64,000 bases of DNA from positions 4,110,001 to 4,174,000 of the forward strand of contig NC_019867.2 of assembly GCF_002234675.1 (NCBI RefSeq), written 5' to 3'. Position 1 is the stretch's first letter. Each line of letters starts with the position of its first letter. The translations under genes were made by a program, and so were the position numbers. The DNA comes from Oryzias latipes (lineage: Eukaryota > Chordata > Actinopteri > Beloniformes > Adrianichthyidae). The notes under the pieces are model-generated. The model saw only the letters and a program-made list of their open reading frames with translations, was not told the DNA's origin and made no database searches. This document shows positions 46,755-60,229 of the stretch, in pieces.

Positions 46755-48995
46755 TAAGCGGGATGCTCACGATCTTTGAACTTGTGCAGAAGATGGATAC
46801 CAACTTGGAGCGTATTTCTGCCCGAATTGAGGCAAGACTGGTCTAAATTGCCCACTTTTCGGATCAAATCTGCCTCGAATAGCTGTACCAGCCAAGGACA
46901 CAGCCGGCAGAGCGAACAACCTGCTGGCGCCGGGAAAAATCTAATTTAATCAGCCCCCCCCTCTGTGCTGAGGACTTCTGTCCTTGGCTCCAAGAAAACA
47001 AGATATTCGCTTCCAGAGTGTGAAGACCGCTGTTGTGTTCAAAGTTCATGCCACCCCCCCCCCCCCCCCTGACCTCGGTGCCTGCCCCCCCGCTGTGAAC
47101 ACTGCCTGAGAGGCGCCGATCCGTGGCTGCCCTCGGAGTGTATCGCTGAGGGCCCCCCCAACTACCTCCCTCGTGTACTGTGTGTCGTGTGAATATGTGC
47201 TTCTGTGTTTAGATGGTGTAGTTTTTTTCTTGTATCTACACATTGTAACAACAGTGTTGAGGTATGACTTTTTTTCTGTCACCAATGACCCAGACCCTCC
47301 CCATTGGTAACCCATCTACACCCATCCTAGTAAGGCAGCACATTTATTGCTGCAGCCTCAGCCAACTCTGAACTGTATATGTGTATCTGTTGTATGTCTG
47401 ATCTTGTTCAGGTTGTACTGGAACTAATTTCGTATGTCGGTGTAAAGCTGTGCATATGACAATAAATGAATTCTGATTCTGATTATTTACAGCACTGTAG
47501 GCTGCACATCATTGTCATAGTTTTTGGTTTGTGTTTAAATTATAAAGTATATTATGCTGTAAACATTTTCTTTTTATTCTGATGTATGAAAGTTACTTTA
47601 TGTGTGTGAATGATAATGGTTAGAATTTCCTCGGCAGTATGAGTGCAATGTTTGCTGTTACTGTAAACCTAAGAGGCTTCCATTACCCTAAAATCCTTTT
47701 TCTTTTTTTCAGTTTTTTACAAAATTGTATTCTGTTAGCTATACAAAAACAGTACAGTGACCATTGTCAATAAAGGACTGAGCTACAACTGAAAGATGGA
47801 CATGAGGGATATTTTAATGGTCCTCTTACCATCTGAAAAACATTGCCAAAATCAAAAACATAGTGTCAAAGCCAGACCTGGAGATACTTATTCATGCATT
47901 TGTCTCCAGTAGGTTAGACTTCTGTACCGGCCTGCTCACCGGCCTCTCCAAACGAGCTGTAAAACAGCTTCAGTACATCCAGAATGCTGCTGCTCGAGTC
48001 CTGACCAGAACCAGGAAGTATGATCACATTAGTCCTGTGCTCAGGTCTCTGCACTGGCTCCCTGTACCTCAAAGAATAGACTTTAAAGCAGCTGTGCTTG
48101 TGTACAAGTCTCTCCATGGCCGCGCACCAAAGTACATCTCTGACATGTTAGTGCCATATGAACCATCTCGTACTCTGAGGACCTCAGGGACCGGCCTCCT
48201 GTTGATTCCCAGAGTCAGAACTAAACAAGGGGAATCAGCGTTTCAATATTCTGCGGCTAAAATCTGGAACAGCCTCCCTGAAGTCGTAAGACAGGCCTCT
48301 TCTGTGTTCATGTTCAAATCTAGACTTAAAACATTTCTGTTTAGCCGTGTATATGACTGAAAGGTCCTGTCTGCACTTTTCTTTCCTTTCCTTCCTTTAT
48401 TTTTAAATCAATTTTCAACATTTTTCTTTTCTTTTAAAGTAAATTTTACGTTGATTATTTCTATGATGTATTGTGATTTTAATGCATTTTTCTGTTTTGT
48501 GAAGCACCTTGAATTACTTTGTGTATGAATTGTGCTATACAAATAAACTTGCCTTGCCTCTGCTATAGTGACAAAACATCTAATCATTTTGACTTGCAGT
48601 GCTTACACAATGCCAAAGGGATGAAGGATTTTGGGGGCACTGACTGTTTAAATGAGAAGAAAATTTAGTTTTGACACATGAGTGAATTGTTTTGGGAGAG
48701 AAATGGCTTTTGCAGGTGAAACATGGTGTTGTGCCGAACCATCCACATTATTTTGGCAAAAGCACCAAGAGTGCTGAGAACGTCCGGTCTGATCAAGAAA
48801 TGAGCCAAAGCAATTGAGAAGGATCTTTGCCATTTTGGTGGCTCTCACTCTTCACATGGGAAAGGAATTTAGTTTTGAAGCATGAGTGAACAGTTTTAAG
48901 AGATATATTAGATTTTGCAAGTGAGCTATTGTGTTGTGCTAAACTGTAAGACTGTTTTGCCAAATGACCTTAGAATTTTGAGAATGTAATTTCTG
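46755..48995 (+). mobile_element. Second, partial copy of the transposon's right part
   Basis: Starting with AAGCGGGATGCTCACG directly after the right end of the first copy, this stretch repeats the internal sequence from about 45849 onward: retroposon, unique spacer, then the right-hand direct repeats. It contains the full retroposon tail (ATTCTG repeat near 47470-47485) and an L2 insertion. It stops near 48995 inside the right inverted repeat, where it joins block flank at AAGAAGACAGCAG, so the second right end is deleted. Confidence 0.65.
47826..48556 (+). mobile_element. L2-type LINE 3' part with C-terminal RT frame
   Basis: The open frame to TGA near 48360 encodes the L2 C-terminal region: SRLDFCTGLLTGL, QLQYIQNAAARVLTRTRKY, SPVLRSLHWLPVP, FKAAVLVYKSLHGRAPKYI and AKIWNSLPE. 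It ends with the tail TTTACAAATAAACTTGCC-like sequence at about 48535-48553. CCTCT flanks both sides, and the transposon copy at 46275 shows the empty site. It is 5'-truncated and inactive. Confidence 0.85.
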
Positions 48996-49156
48996 TTTCA
49001 AGAAGACAGCAGCCATGGAGCATTTTCTAGTTTTCTAAATAAATTTCAACATAAAACCTTTTTCATGGTTAACAGCCATGAAAAAGAAAATAAACAGAAA
49101 TGAATCAATTCTGTTTGTATGTTAGAAAATGTAATATCACATTTTTTTAAATGCCC

Positions 49157-49310
49157 CAATGTTGTTCAATTTCAAGTTCCATTATTTGTCACACACCTAG
49201 GTGTGCGAAATTTGTTTCGCGCATTTGACCCATCCCCTGGGGGAGTGGGGAGCTGCAGATGAGCCGCGCTTGGGAGGCAGCAGCGTTAAGGGTCTTGCCC
49301 AGCAGTTCTA
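49157..49310. repeat. Short interspersed insert, SINE-like, copy 2
   Basis: Copy of 7748-7908 in the same flank context, absent from block 2. Confidence 0.5.
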
Positions 49311-50499
49311 CATGATCTTTTCTTGATTTGAAAAAACTTTATCAAAATCTGGATGAGATTCTTGTGTTTGCATTACTGGGACAGTACAACATGTAAATAA
49401 AAAAAGACAATGTTTAGTCACTCTTCTTTTTTTGTTAAATAAATTCTCATTTTATTTTCCTTTAGCCAGAGGGCCACAATGGAAGGCCAGCTCCTCAGGT
49501 CACACAAATGTATAATTTAGACTTTTTGATCATCTATCTGTCAAAATCTGCACCAAAACACCCAAACAGTGAGTAAAACAGTAAATGTTCTACATCTAAG
49601 AGCTAAAAACCACTTCAGTTGGTGTGTTGAAGGTTTGTTGGTGACGTTTGGCTTCTTTTCTTTCAGTATGATCCATTTCAAGTTTTGGCTGTCAAGACAG
49701 ACTTTCATTGACTCTAATAACTTCTGATGCACAGAACAGCTTGTGATTGACTCAGTCCACATTATTACACTTCCACCACTGTGTTTTACTGATAGAAATT
49801 TAAACATTAACAGGCCAGCACAAGCTTCTTGTTAAGAATCTAATACTGAAAGCTGTTAAAACCTTCCTGCATCTGGATGTGATATATTTTGCCAGCATAA
49901 TTTTACAATGTTTAATCATCTGCCACTTTTCAGCTTGTGTTGTTCCAGTGTTCAACCTTCTGTGTTTGTCTTAGCATCATTCTTTGGTATGCAAACGCTT
50001 CACCCTAAAGAGGAATTATCAGTAAAATATGTGAGAAACTAAGAAAGAGTTCAGCTTATTATATAAAATCCCATAAAAAATTAACATTAACTTTACCTGG
50101 ATTAAATAATTTTTAATGAATACAATCATGAACTTTAAATGAGAAATCTCTATCCTCTTGAATGCAGTACATTGAGCTACCACTAGAGGGCAGCAGACAG
50201 CAATCCTTTGACTGCAGTTATGGATCTTTTTCGATTTTTTCAAAATAACCGTCATCATTAGATTTTTTGGATGTTTAAGAGAGCCGAAAATAATTTATTC
50301 TTTTTTTAAGCAATTTTGGGAAAACAAGGCAGAAAAAAATGGTATAACTTCCCACATTGCAGATGGTAATTTTATCACCAATCTAAAAGAAATTTCACTA
50401 AACATTTGTAAATATTACCAACATTTATGTTCTTTAAATAAAGTTTTTCTTTAATGTTATAAAAGCCTTCATCCCTCAAATTCATTTAGATTTCAGAAG

Positions 50500-50935
50500 A
50501 GAAATTGATAAAGACATGAATATAGTAGAAGTTGATCATGTTATCCATAGACTAAAGGGAAATCTCCTGGTCAGGATGGTCTGACTTCAAACTTCTGCAG
50601 GTTTTTCTGGAAAGTTCTTAGAGAGTTCCTATTTGAAGCTTTAAAGAAATGTTTGCTGAATAAAACACTTTTGAAAACAATGAAAAAGAATGATAATATT
50701 AATACCAAAACCAAACAAAGACAAATATCTTATTAACAACTTAAGTCCAATAACTTTATTAAATGTTGATTATAAATGATTCACTCACGTTTTAGCTAAC
50801 AGACTGAAAAAGTGGTTCAACAGTCAGTTGTAATTAGTGAAACTCAATCTGGTTTCCTTCCAGTTAATCCACAATAACATTTGTTTAGTCCGAGATTTAT
50901 TAGATTATGGAAGATTAATTGAAGACAATTTTTAA
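50500..50935 (+). mobile_element. L1-type LINE RT fragment at an ERAP junction
   Basis: Same fragment as 9110-9573. It stops at about 50935 and passes directly into ERAP intron sequence (TAGCCTTCACCGTATTCATT), homologous to 11900 and 32825. This is a second, independent L1/ERAP junction at a different ERAP position. Confidence 0.65.
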
Positions 50936-51053
50936 AAAAATTTCAAATTTTTAGCCTTCACCGTATTCATTAAATCTGATTTAAAGTTACAATGTGAAGC
51001 TTCTCAGCGCGTTTGATGCATTTTGAGCTTGAGGGATGTGGACTGATCGGCAG

Positions 51054-51197
51054 AAGTGGTACTCGGGTGATGAGCTGGATGTCAGGGCCATCATGGACAC
51101 CTGGACGCTGCAGGAGGGCTTCCCGCTGGTCACCGTGGAGGTCAAAGGGCGGGAGGTCAGGCTGAGTCAGGAGCGCTTCCTGAGGACGGACAACCCC
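51054..51197 (+). pseudogene. erap1: ERAP1-like single-exon fragment (unit 1)
   Basis: Acceptor CGGCAG, then the KWYSGDELDV to RFLRTDNP exon, equivalent to 12000-12157. The last ~14 bases and the donor are replaced by ATTACACTTCCACCACTGTG, which belongs to the TRIM-block flank (about 8345 and 49767). It cannot be spliced normally. It keeps the family Thr in MDTWTLQ. Confidence 0.8.
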
Positions 51198-51689
51198 ATT
51201 ATTACACTTCCACCACTGTGGAAGTGGATGGATCAAATGCGCGAATCCATTAATTTTCTGATTTTTTTTTTTTTGTCTTCTTTTTTTTTTTTTTTGTCTT
51301 CTTGATAAAAATGAATCCACAGTGATCCAGAAAATGTAACTTTGATGTTTTGTAAATAAATTCTCAAAGGCTGTTTGAATCTGTTTTCTTAGATCTTTAG
51401 AGTCTCAAACTATTTTACATCTGAATTCAATTCCAGATTTTACCTCAACTTCTCTAAAAATTTCCATCAAAGTGAAATTTTCTGCTGTTTCTGTTCAAGT
51501 AAATGTGAAGCAGCTGTTAAATCCTCTTCATGACTCTTCATTCCCCTTAAAATATATCAGAAGATGGAGAGAAAGTTCTCTCTGTCACTGGATCTTCTGA
51601 ACACATTTAACCTCGAATTTTCTGTCAGAATTTCAAATGTTTGAAAGAAAATCTTCATGATTAACATTTTATTCACATCTTCCAAAAAG

Positions 51690-52720
51690 CAGGTTATGCT
51701 AGTTACCACGGTAAATTTGAGGCTAAGGAAGTTGATAACTTAAGTTTTCGGTTCCAGAAATGGAGGTATGTTTCAGGCAATGAGTTATGTCACTAGAGGA
51801 GACGTCACGTGGTTCCATGGGAGGAGAGCACCGCCATCTTGGTGAGGTCAAGTTACTACTGCAGTGCATGCATGTGAACACATTTTTTGCATAATACCAG
51901 TTTATTGTGTGGGTTTCAACTGCCTAAATCAGAGAAATGAGTCCATGAGGGAGGAAGGTATATCATTTCACAGGTAAGTGCTATATTTTTTTCTTTAAAT
52001 GCTGCAGGGGCTTCATTAATCATACACATGTTGACATGCATGATGCTGCAGGACTGTTATCAACATGCTGCATGATGTACGTATAATTTGCTGTCGACAT
52101 AAATGTACATTTTATTTTACTAAACCTGTATAAAGCATACTAGGCTATTATAGTAATATAGATTTATACATGTCTGACTCAGTGACTGAACTTTTCTTGC
52201 AGAGTTAATCTATTGTTCACTTTTGGACTTCTTTTGAATATTTATGTTATTATTATTATTATTAATAAACTTATTTTTTATTGACCTATTGATTTATTTA
52301 TTGTTATTATTTATTGTTTGTTTTGACTTACTATTGATTTTTTTTAATTATAATTATTTTATTGGCCTATTGTTGGGTTTTTCTTTTGACTGTTTCTCTT
52401 CTTTAACAACAACAAATGATGTATCTATACATATATTATATATATAAATATAATATATTTATATATATGTATAAATATATATAAATGTAAAAACAATATA
52501 CAGTTTATAAAAGCTACTTAGACACCACTAAAAGCAATAGAAATCATTGTCATGTGGGCGTCGTCAACCTCACCAAGATGGCGTTGCGCTCCGCCACAGT
52601 CTGCCAGGCTTCTAAAGCGGGCGTGTCTCCTCTAGCGATATAACTCATTGGTTTCAGGGTAGGTCAAGTTGCCATGGCAACTAATGCTCTGAACACAACC
52701 TGGTGTGGAGCAGGTTTAGT
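51690..52720. mobile_element. Nonautonomous DNA transposon with long imperfect TIRs (unit 1)
   Basis: The two ends match as inverted repeats over more than 100 bases. The left has CAATGAGTTATGTCACTAGAGG and CGCCATCTTGGTGAGGT; the right carries the complements of the same blocks (ACCTCACCAAGATGGCG, CCTCTAGCGATATAACTCATTG). The middle is AT-rich and noncoding. It sits inside what was TRIM 3' flank. Family not assigned. Confidence 0.65.
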
Positions 52721-53205
52721 TGAAGGTTGGTTTGTTTTCAGAGAGGTGAAGCAGCATGGCGTGTCCATTTGAAGAGGATTTAGCTGTTTTACTATGTATT
52801 GCCTACATATTTTATTCTGTTATGTTTAATTCTTTCTGCACAATGAGTGAGAGGGAGGAAGAGGATTATGAGTTTATTTAGCAGCCCTACTGTTGAATGA
52901 TATGATGTTAAAGTCAAAGACATAGTTAATGATTTCATGCTGCTGATGTATCTTATGTCTTTCTTTTTATTAATATAAAAATGAGTGTCTGCAGGCACAA
53001 ACTTAGACATATGTGAGTTCAAGAAGTACAATGAATTAAGATGGAAAAACATTTAATTGAATTGGAGTAATATGACATTTAGTTAGATAAATATGTACAT
53101 TTGAGTTGAAAAACAAATATTGACTTAGATAGACATAAGAAATTAGGTTGAATAAATTTAACTCAATTACTTGTTACCAATAGAAGTAATTCATTTAAGT
53201 TGGAT

Positions 53206-53206
<1 letters not shown>

Positions 53207-53297
<91 letters not shown>
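53207..53297. repeat. (TA)n tract left of the LINE (unit 1)
   Basis: Almost pure TA dinucleotide repeat with one TACA interruption at the left. Unit 2 has a shorter version at about 57815-57857. Confidence 0.9.
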
Positions 53298-53299
<2 letters not shown>

Positions 53300-53370
53300 C
53301 CACTACCATTAAAAAAAAAGGAAAAAAAAAATGGAAAAAAAAATATATAAAAAAAAAAGGAAAATATGGA

Positions 53371-54266
53371 AAGCTCCTCACCATGCATGGAGGGTTCCAC
53401 CCCAAATCCAGCACCCTGAGACTGTATGCTAGCCGCAAGGAAGGAGGCCGAGGACTAGTGAGCGTAGAAGCCACTATCCAGGACGAAACATCCAAGATGC
53501 ATGAGTACATCAAGCTCAAGGCCCCAACTGACAGTGTGCTCAGCGAATGTCTCAGGCAATGGAGAGCAGAGGATGCTCAGTGCTGGAGGACAGATCCTCA
53601 TGGGAGGACAAACCCCTGCATGGGATGTACCACCGGACCATAACTGAAGTGGCTGATATCAAGAAGTCCTACCAATGGCTAGAAAGGGCTGGCCTACAGG
53701 ACAGCACCGAAGCGCTCATCCTGGCAGCCCAGGAACAAGCCCTGAGCACCAGATCGATAGAGGCTCAGATCTACCACACCAGACAAGACCCAAGGTGTAG
53801 GCTGTGCAAAGAGGCACCTGAAACAATCCAGCACATAACTGCAGGGTGTAAGATGCTGGCAGGGAAAGCATACATGGAGCGCCACAATCAAGTGGCTGGA
53901 ATAATATACAGGAACATGTGTGCAGAATATGAACTGGAAACCCCAAGGTCAAAATGGGAAACACCTCCGAAGGTGGTAAAGAATGAGAGGGCAAAGATCT
54001 TGTGGGACTTCCAGATCCAGACTGATAGGATGGTAATGGCGAACCAACCAGACATTGTAGTGGTGGATAAAGAACACAGGAAAGCCGTTGTGGTGGATGT
54101 GGCAGTGCCAAGCGATGGGAACATCAGGAAGAAGGAACATGAGAAACTGGAGAAATACCAGGGATTCAGAGAAGAACTGGAGAAAGCCTGGAAAGTGAAG
54201 GTGACAGTAGTGCTAGGAACAGCTAAGATACTGCGCAGGACCCTCAAGCTCCCAGGCCTCTGGTAG
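53371..54266 (+). pseudogene. R4/Dong/Rex6-like LINE, 3' end with REL endonuclease (unit 1)
   Basis: A first frame (HGGFHPKSSTLRLYASRKEGGRG...) shifts near 53570-53590 into the frame that ends at 54266. The second frame carries a CCHC finger (CRLCKEAPETIQHITAGC) and then a restriction-like endonuclease core ([20 protein letters not shown]), ending [17 protein letters not shown]. This order of C-terminal finger and endonuclease marks the R2/R4 superclade of site-specific LINEs. Related proteins, as I recall them, have some 40 more residues between the endonuclease and LGTAK; the gap here is probably a deletion. RT is absent. The fragment lies between (TA)n tracts. Confidence 0.78.
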
Positions 54267-54323
54267 AGGACCCGAGCTTGGAGGAGAAACCACCCGCGGA
54301 GGGTGAGAGGGGCGTTTTTTTTT

Positions 54324-55114
<791 letters not shown>

Positions 55115-55660
55115 ATAAAGACATGAATATTGTAGAACTTGATCATGTTATCCATAGACTAAAGGGAAATCTCCTGGTCAGGATGGTCTGACTTCAAACT
55201 TCTGCAGGTTTTTCTGGAAAGTTCTTAGAGAGTTCCTATTTGAAGCTTTAAAGAAATGTTTGCTGAATAAAACACTTTTGAAAACAATGAAAAAGAATGA
55301 TAATATTAATACCAAAACCAAACAAAGACAAATATCTTATTAACAACTTAAGTCCAATAACTTTATTAAATGTTGATTATAAATGATTCACTCACGTTTT
55401 AGCTAACAGACTGAAAAAGTGGTTCAACAGTCAGTTGTAATTAGTGAAACTCAATCTGGTTTCCTTCCAGTTAATCCACAATAACATTTGTTTAGTCCGA
55501 GATTTATTAGATTATGGAAGATTAATTGAAGACAATTTTTAAAAAAATTTCAAATTTTTAGCCTTCACCGTATTCATTAAATCTGATTTAAAGTTACAAT
55601 GTGAAGCTTCTCAGCGCGTTTGATGCATTTTGAGCTTGAGGGATGTGGACTGATCGGCAG

Positions 55661-55804
55661 AAGTGGTACTCGGGTGATGAGCTGGATGTCAGGGCCATCA
55701 TGGACACCTGGACGCTGCAGGAGGGCTTCCCGCTGGTCACCGTGGAGGTCAAAGGGCGGGAGGTCAGGCTGAGTCAGGAGCGCTTCCTGAGGATGGACAA
55801 CCCC
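55661..55804 (+). pseudogene. erap1: ERAP1-like single-exon fragment (unit 2)
   Basis: Same truncated exon as 51054-51197 with the same chimeric right end; one visible difference changes Thr to Met (RFLR-M-DNP). Confidence 0.8.
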
Positions 55805-56297
55805 ATTATTACACTTCCACCACTGTGGAAGTGGATGGATCAAATGCGCGAATCCATTAATTTTCTGATTTTTTTTTTTTTTGTCTTCTTTTTTTTTTTT
55901 TTTGTCTTCTTGATAAAAATGAATCCACAGTGATCCAGAAACTGTAACTTTGATGTTTTGTAAATAAATTCTCAAAGGCTGTTTGAATCTGTTTTCTTAG
56001 ATCTTTAGAGTCTCAAACTATTTTACATCTGAATTCAATTCCAGATTTTACCTCAACTTCTCTAAAAATTTCCATCAAAGTGAAATTTTCTGCTGTTTCT
56101 GTTCAAGTAAATGTGAAGCAGCTGTTAAATCCTCTTCATGACTCTTCATTCCCCTTAAAATATATCAGAAGATGGAGAGAAAGTTCTCTCTGTCACTGGA
56201 TCTTCTGAACACATTTAACCTCGAATTTTCTGTCAGAATTTCAAATGTTTGAAAGAAAATCTTCATGATTAACATTTTATTCACATCTTCCAAAAAG

Positions 56298-57328
56298 CAG
56301 GTTATGCTAGTTACCACGGTAAATTTGAGGCTAAGGAAGTTGATAACTTAAGTTTTCGGTTCCAGAAATGGAGGTATGTTTCAGGCAATGAGTTATGTCA
56401 CTAGAGGAGACGTCACGTGGTTCCATGGGAGGAGAGCACCGCCATCTTGGTGAGGTCAAGTTACTACTGCAGTGCATGCATGTGAACACATTTTTTGCAT
56501 AATACCAGTTTATTGTGTGGGTTTCAACTGCCTAAATCAGAGAAATGAGTCCATGAGGGAGGAAGGTATATCATTTCACAGGTAAGTGCTATATTTTTTT
56601 CTTTAAATGCTGCAGGGGCTTCATTAATCATACACATGTTGACATGCATGATGCTGCAGGACTGTTATCAACATGCTGCATGATGTACGTATAATTTGCT
56701 GTCGACATAAATGTACATTTTATTTTACTAAACCTGTATAAAGCATACTAGGCTATTATAGTAATATAGATTTATACATGTCTGACTCAGTGACTGAACT
56801 TTTCTTGCAGAGTTAATCTATTGTTCACTTTTGGACTTCTTTTGAATATTTATGTTATTATTATTATTATTAATAAACTTATTTTTTATTGACCTATTGA
56901 TTTATTTATTGTTATTATTTATTGTTTGTTTTGACTTACTATTGATTTTTTTTAATTATAATTATTTTATTGGCCTATTGTTGGGTTTTTCTTTTGACTG
57001 TTTCTCTTCTTTAACAACAACAAATGATGTATCTATACATATATTATATATATAAATATAATATATTTATATATATGTATAAATATATATAAATGTAAAA
57101 ACAATATACAGTTTATAAAAGCTACTTAGACACCACTAAAAGCAATAGAAATCATTGTCATGTGGGCGTCGTCAACCTCACCAAGATGGCGTTGCGCTCC
57201 GCCACAGTCTGCCAGGCTTCTAAAGCGGGCGTGTCTCCTCTAGCGATATAACTCATTGGTTTCAGGGTAGGTCAAGTTGCCATGGCAACTAATGCTCTGA
57301 ACACAACCTGGTGTGGAGCAGGTTTAGT
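56298..57328. mobile_element. Nonautonomous DNA transposon with long imperfect TIRs (unit 2)
   Basis: Copy of 51690-52720 carried by the tandem duplication; same inverted ends and noncoding middle. Confidence 0.65.
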
Positions 57329-57813
57329 TGAAGGTTGGTTTGTTTTCAGAGAGGTGAAGCAGCATGGCGTGTCCATTTGAAGAGGATTTAGCTGTTTTAC
57401 TATGTATTGCCTACATATTTTATTCTGTTATGTTTAATTCTTTCTGCACAATGAGTGAGAGGGAGGAAGAGGATTATGAGTTTATTTAGCAGCCCTACTG
57501 TTGAATGATATGATGTTAAAGTCAAAGACATGGTTAATGATTTCATGCTGCTGATGTATCTTATGTCTTTCTTTTTATTAATATAAAAATGAGTGTCTGC
57601 AGGCACAAACTTAGACATATGTGAGTTCAAGAAGTACAATGAATTAAGATGGAAAAACATTTAATTGAATTGGAGTAATATGACATTTAGTTAGATAAAT
57701 ATGTACATTTGAGTTGAAAAACAAATATTGACTTAGATAGACATAAGAAATTAGGTTGAATAAATTTAACTCAATTACTTGTTACCAATAGAAGTAATTC
57801 ATTTAAGTTGGAT

Positions 57814-57861
<48 letters not shown>

Positions 57862-57934
57862 CCACTACCATTAAAAAAAAAGGAAAAAAAAAATGGAAAA
57901 AAAAATATATAAAAAAAAAAGGAAAATATGGAAA

Positions 57935-58828
57935 GCTCCTCACCATGCATGGAGGGTTCCACCCCAAATCCAGCACCCTGAGACTGTATGCTAGCCGCAA
58001 GGAAGGAGGCCGAGGACTAGTGAGCGTAGAAGCCACTATCCAGGACGAAACATCCAAGATGCATGAGTACATCAAGCTCAAGGCCCCAACTGACAGTGTG
58101 CTCAGCGAATGTCTCAGGCAATGGAGAGCAGAGGATGCTCAGTGCTGGAGGACAGATCCTCATGGGAGGACAAACCCCTGCATGGGATGTACCACCGGAC
58201 CATAACTGAAGTGGCTGATATCAAGAAGTCCTACCAATGGCTAGAAAGGGCTGGCCTACAGGACAGCACCGAAGCGCTCATCCTGGCAGCCCAGGAACAA
58301 GCCCTGAGCACCAGATCGATAGAGGCTCAGATCTACCACACCAGACAAGACCCAAGGTGTAGGCTGTGCAAAGAGGCACCTGAAACAATCCAGCACATAA
58401 CTGCAGGGTGTAAGATGCTGGCAGGGAAAGCATACATGGAGCGCCACAATCAAGTGGCTGGAATAATATACAGGAACATGTGTGCAGAATATGAACTGGA
58501 AACCCCAAGGTCAAAATGGGAAACACCTCCGAAGGTGGTAAAGAATGAGAGGGCAAAGATCTTGTGGGACTTCCAGATCCAGACTGATAGGATGGTAATG
58601 GCGAACCAACCAGACATTGTAGTGGTGGATAAAGAACACAGGAAAGCCGTTGTGGTGGATGTGGCAGTGCCAAGCGATGGGAACATCAGGAAGAAGGAAC
58701 ATGAGAAACTGGAGAAATACCAGGGATTCAGAGAAGAACTGGAGAAAGCCTGGAAAGTGAAGGTGACAGTAGTGCTAGGAACAGCTAAGATACTGCGCAG
58801 GACCCTCAAGCTCCCAGGCCTCTGGTAG
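57935..58828 (+). pseudogene. R4/Dong/Rex6-like LINE, 3' end with REL endonuclease (unit 2)
   Basis: Copy of 53371-54266. The final 239-codon frame (58109-58828) is identical as far as I can see, including the internal deletion before LGTAK and the upstream frameshift. Confidence 0.78.
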
Positions 58829-58895
58829 AGGACCCGAGCTTGGAGGAGAAACCACCCGCGGAGGGTGAGAGGGGCGTTTTTTTTTTTTTTTTTTT

Positions 58896-59016
<121 letters not shown>

Positions 59017-59639
59017 GATATATTTTGTCCAGCAGGGTTTTTTCTATGTTTAATCCTCTGCCACTTTTCAGCTTGTGTTGTTCTAGTGGTCAACCTGCTG
59101 TGTTTGTCTAAACCTCACCCTCTTGAATGCAAGCGCCTCAATCTTAAAGAGATTTATCAGTAAAATATGCAAGAAACTAAAAAAGAGTTCAGTTTATAAA
59201 ATACAATCCTATAAAATATGACCACGAATTTTACCTGGACTTGTTTATTTTTTAATAAACACAATCATGAACTTTTAATTAGAAATCTCTATCCTCTTGA
59301 ATTCAGTACATCGTACTACCACCAGAGGGCAGCAGACAACAATCCTTTGACTGTAGCTGTAAGCCACAAGGCTGCAAAACTGCAGTTATGGATCTTCTTT
59401 TATTTTCTCAAAATGACCGGCATTATTAGAATTTTTGGATGTTTAACAGACATGAAAATCATTAACTCAGTTTTTATTATTTAGGTAAAAAAAGGCAGAA
59501 AAAAAAGGGTTAAATTCACAAAATGTATGGTAATGCAGCAATCCAAAATAAATTTTAATAAACAGTTATAGTCAGTCGATAAAGTTTTCTTTAATTTTAT
59601 AAAAACCTTTATCCCTCAAATGAACTTAGATTTCAGAAG

Positions 59640-60110
59640 ACAATGTGATAAAGACATGAATATTGTAGAACTTGATCATGTTATCCATAGACTAAAGGGA
59701 AATCTCCTGGTCAGGATGGTCTGACTTCAAACTTTTGCAGGTTTTTCTGGAAAGTTCCTAGAGAGTTCCTATTTGAAGCTTTAAAGAAATGTTTGCTGAA
59801 TAAAACACTTTTGACAACAATGAATCAAAGAATGATAATATTAATACCAAAACCAAACAAAGACAAATCTCTTATTGACAACTAGAGACCAATAACTTTA
59901 TTAAATGTTGATTTTAAATTATTCTCTCATGTTTTAACCAACAGACTCAAAAATGGGTTCAACAGTTTAATTAGTGAAACTCAGTCTGGTTTCCTTCCAA
60001 ACAAATTAATCCAGAATAACATTTGACTAATCTGAGATTATTAGATTATGGAAGATTAATTGACGATGGAGTTATTTTTTTTTTATAGATTTGTTTTAAA
60101 GTATTTGATA
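59640..60110 (+). mobile_element. L1-type LINE RT fragment, rightmost copy
   Basis: Again the RT piece with GNLLVRMV-type frameshifted reading, followed by NVDF and QSGF-like segments. It is more diverged from the others than they are from each other and extends to about 60110, like the longer copy at 27500. Confidence 0.6.
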
Positions 60111-60229
60111 CTCATCCAGAGTCAACCAAACACTTAACACTAAAATATCTAATTTCTACATTTTATATGTTTGTTTATAGAACACAAAAATCACAAACCT
60201 CGGTTCTAGAAATGCTGATTTTTGTTTTT

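Larger units (their letters stand above)
39899..50935. repeat. Segmental duplication block 3 (near-identical to block 1)
   Basis: Window position 1 corresponds to 39899. The two blocks share the unknown exon-like ORF, the TRIM, the transposon with its inactivating stop, the SINE-like insert and the L1-like fragment. Block 3 is longer because the right part of the transposon is present twice (44746-46754 and 46755-48995). Confidence 0.85.

Noticed and set aside
52244-52447. A small hydrophobic membrane protein (and copy at 56852-57055)
   Set aside because: Leu/Ile/Phe runs come from TTATTATTA-type AT-rich sequence in the middle of a noncoding transposon.
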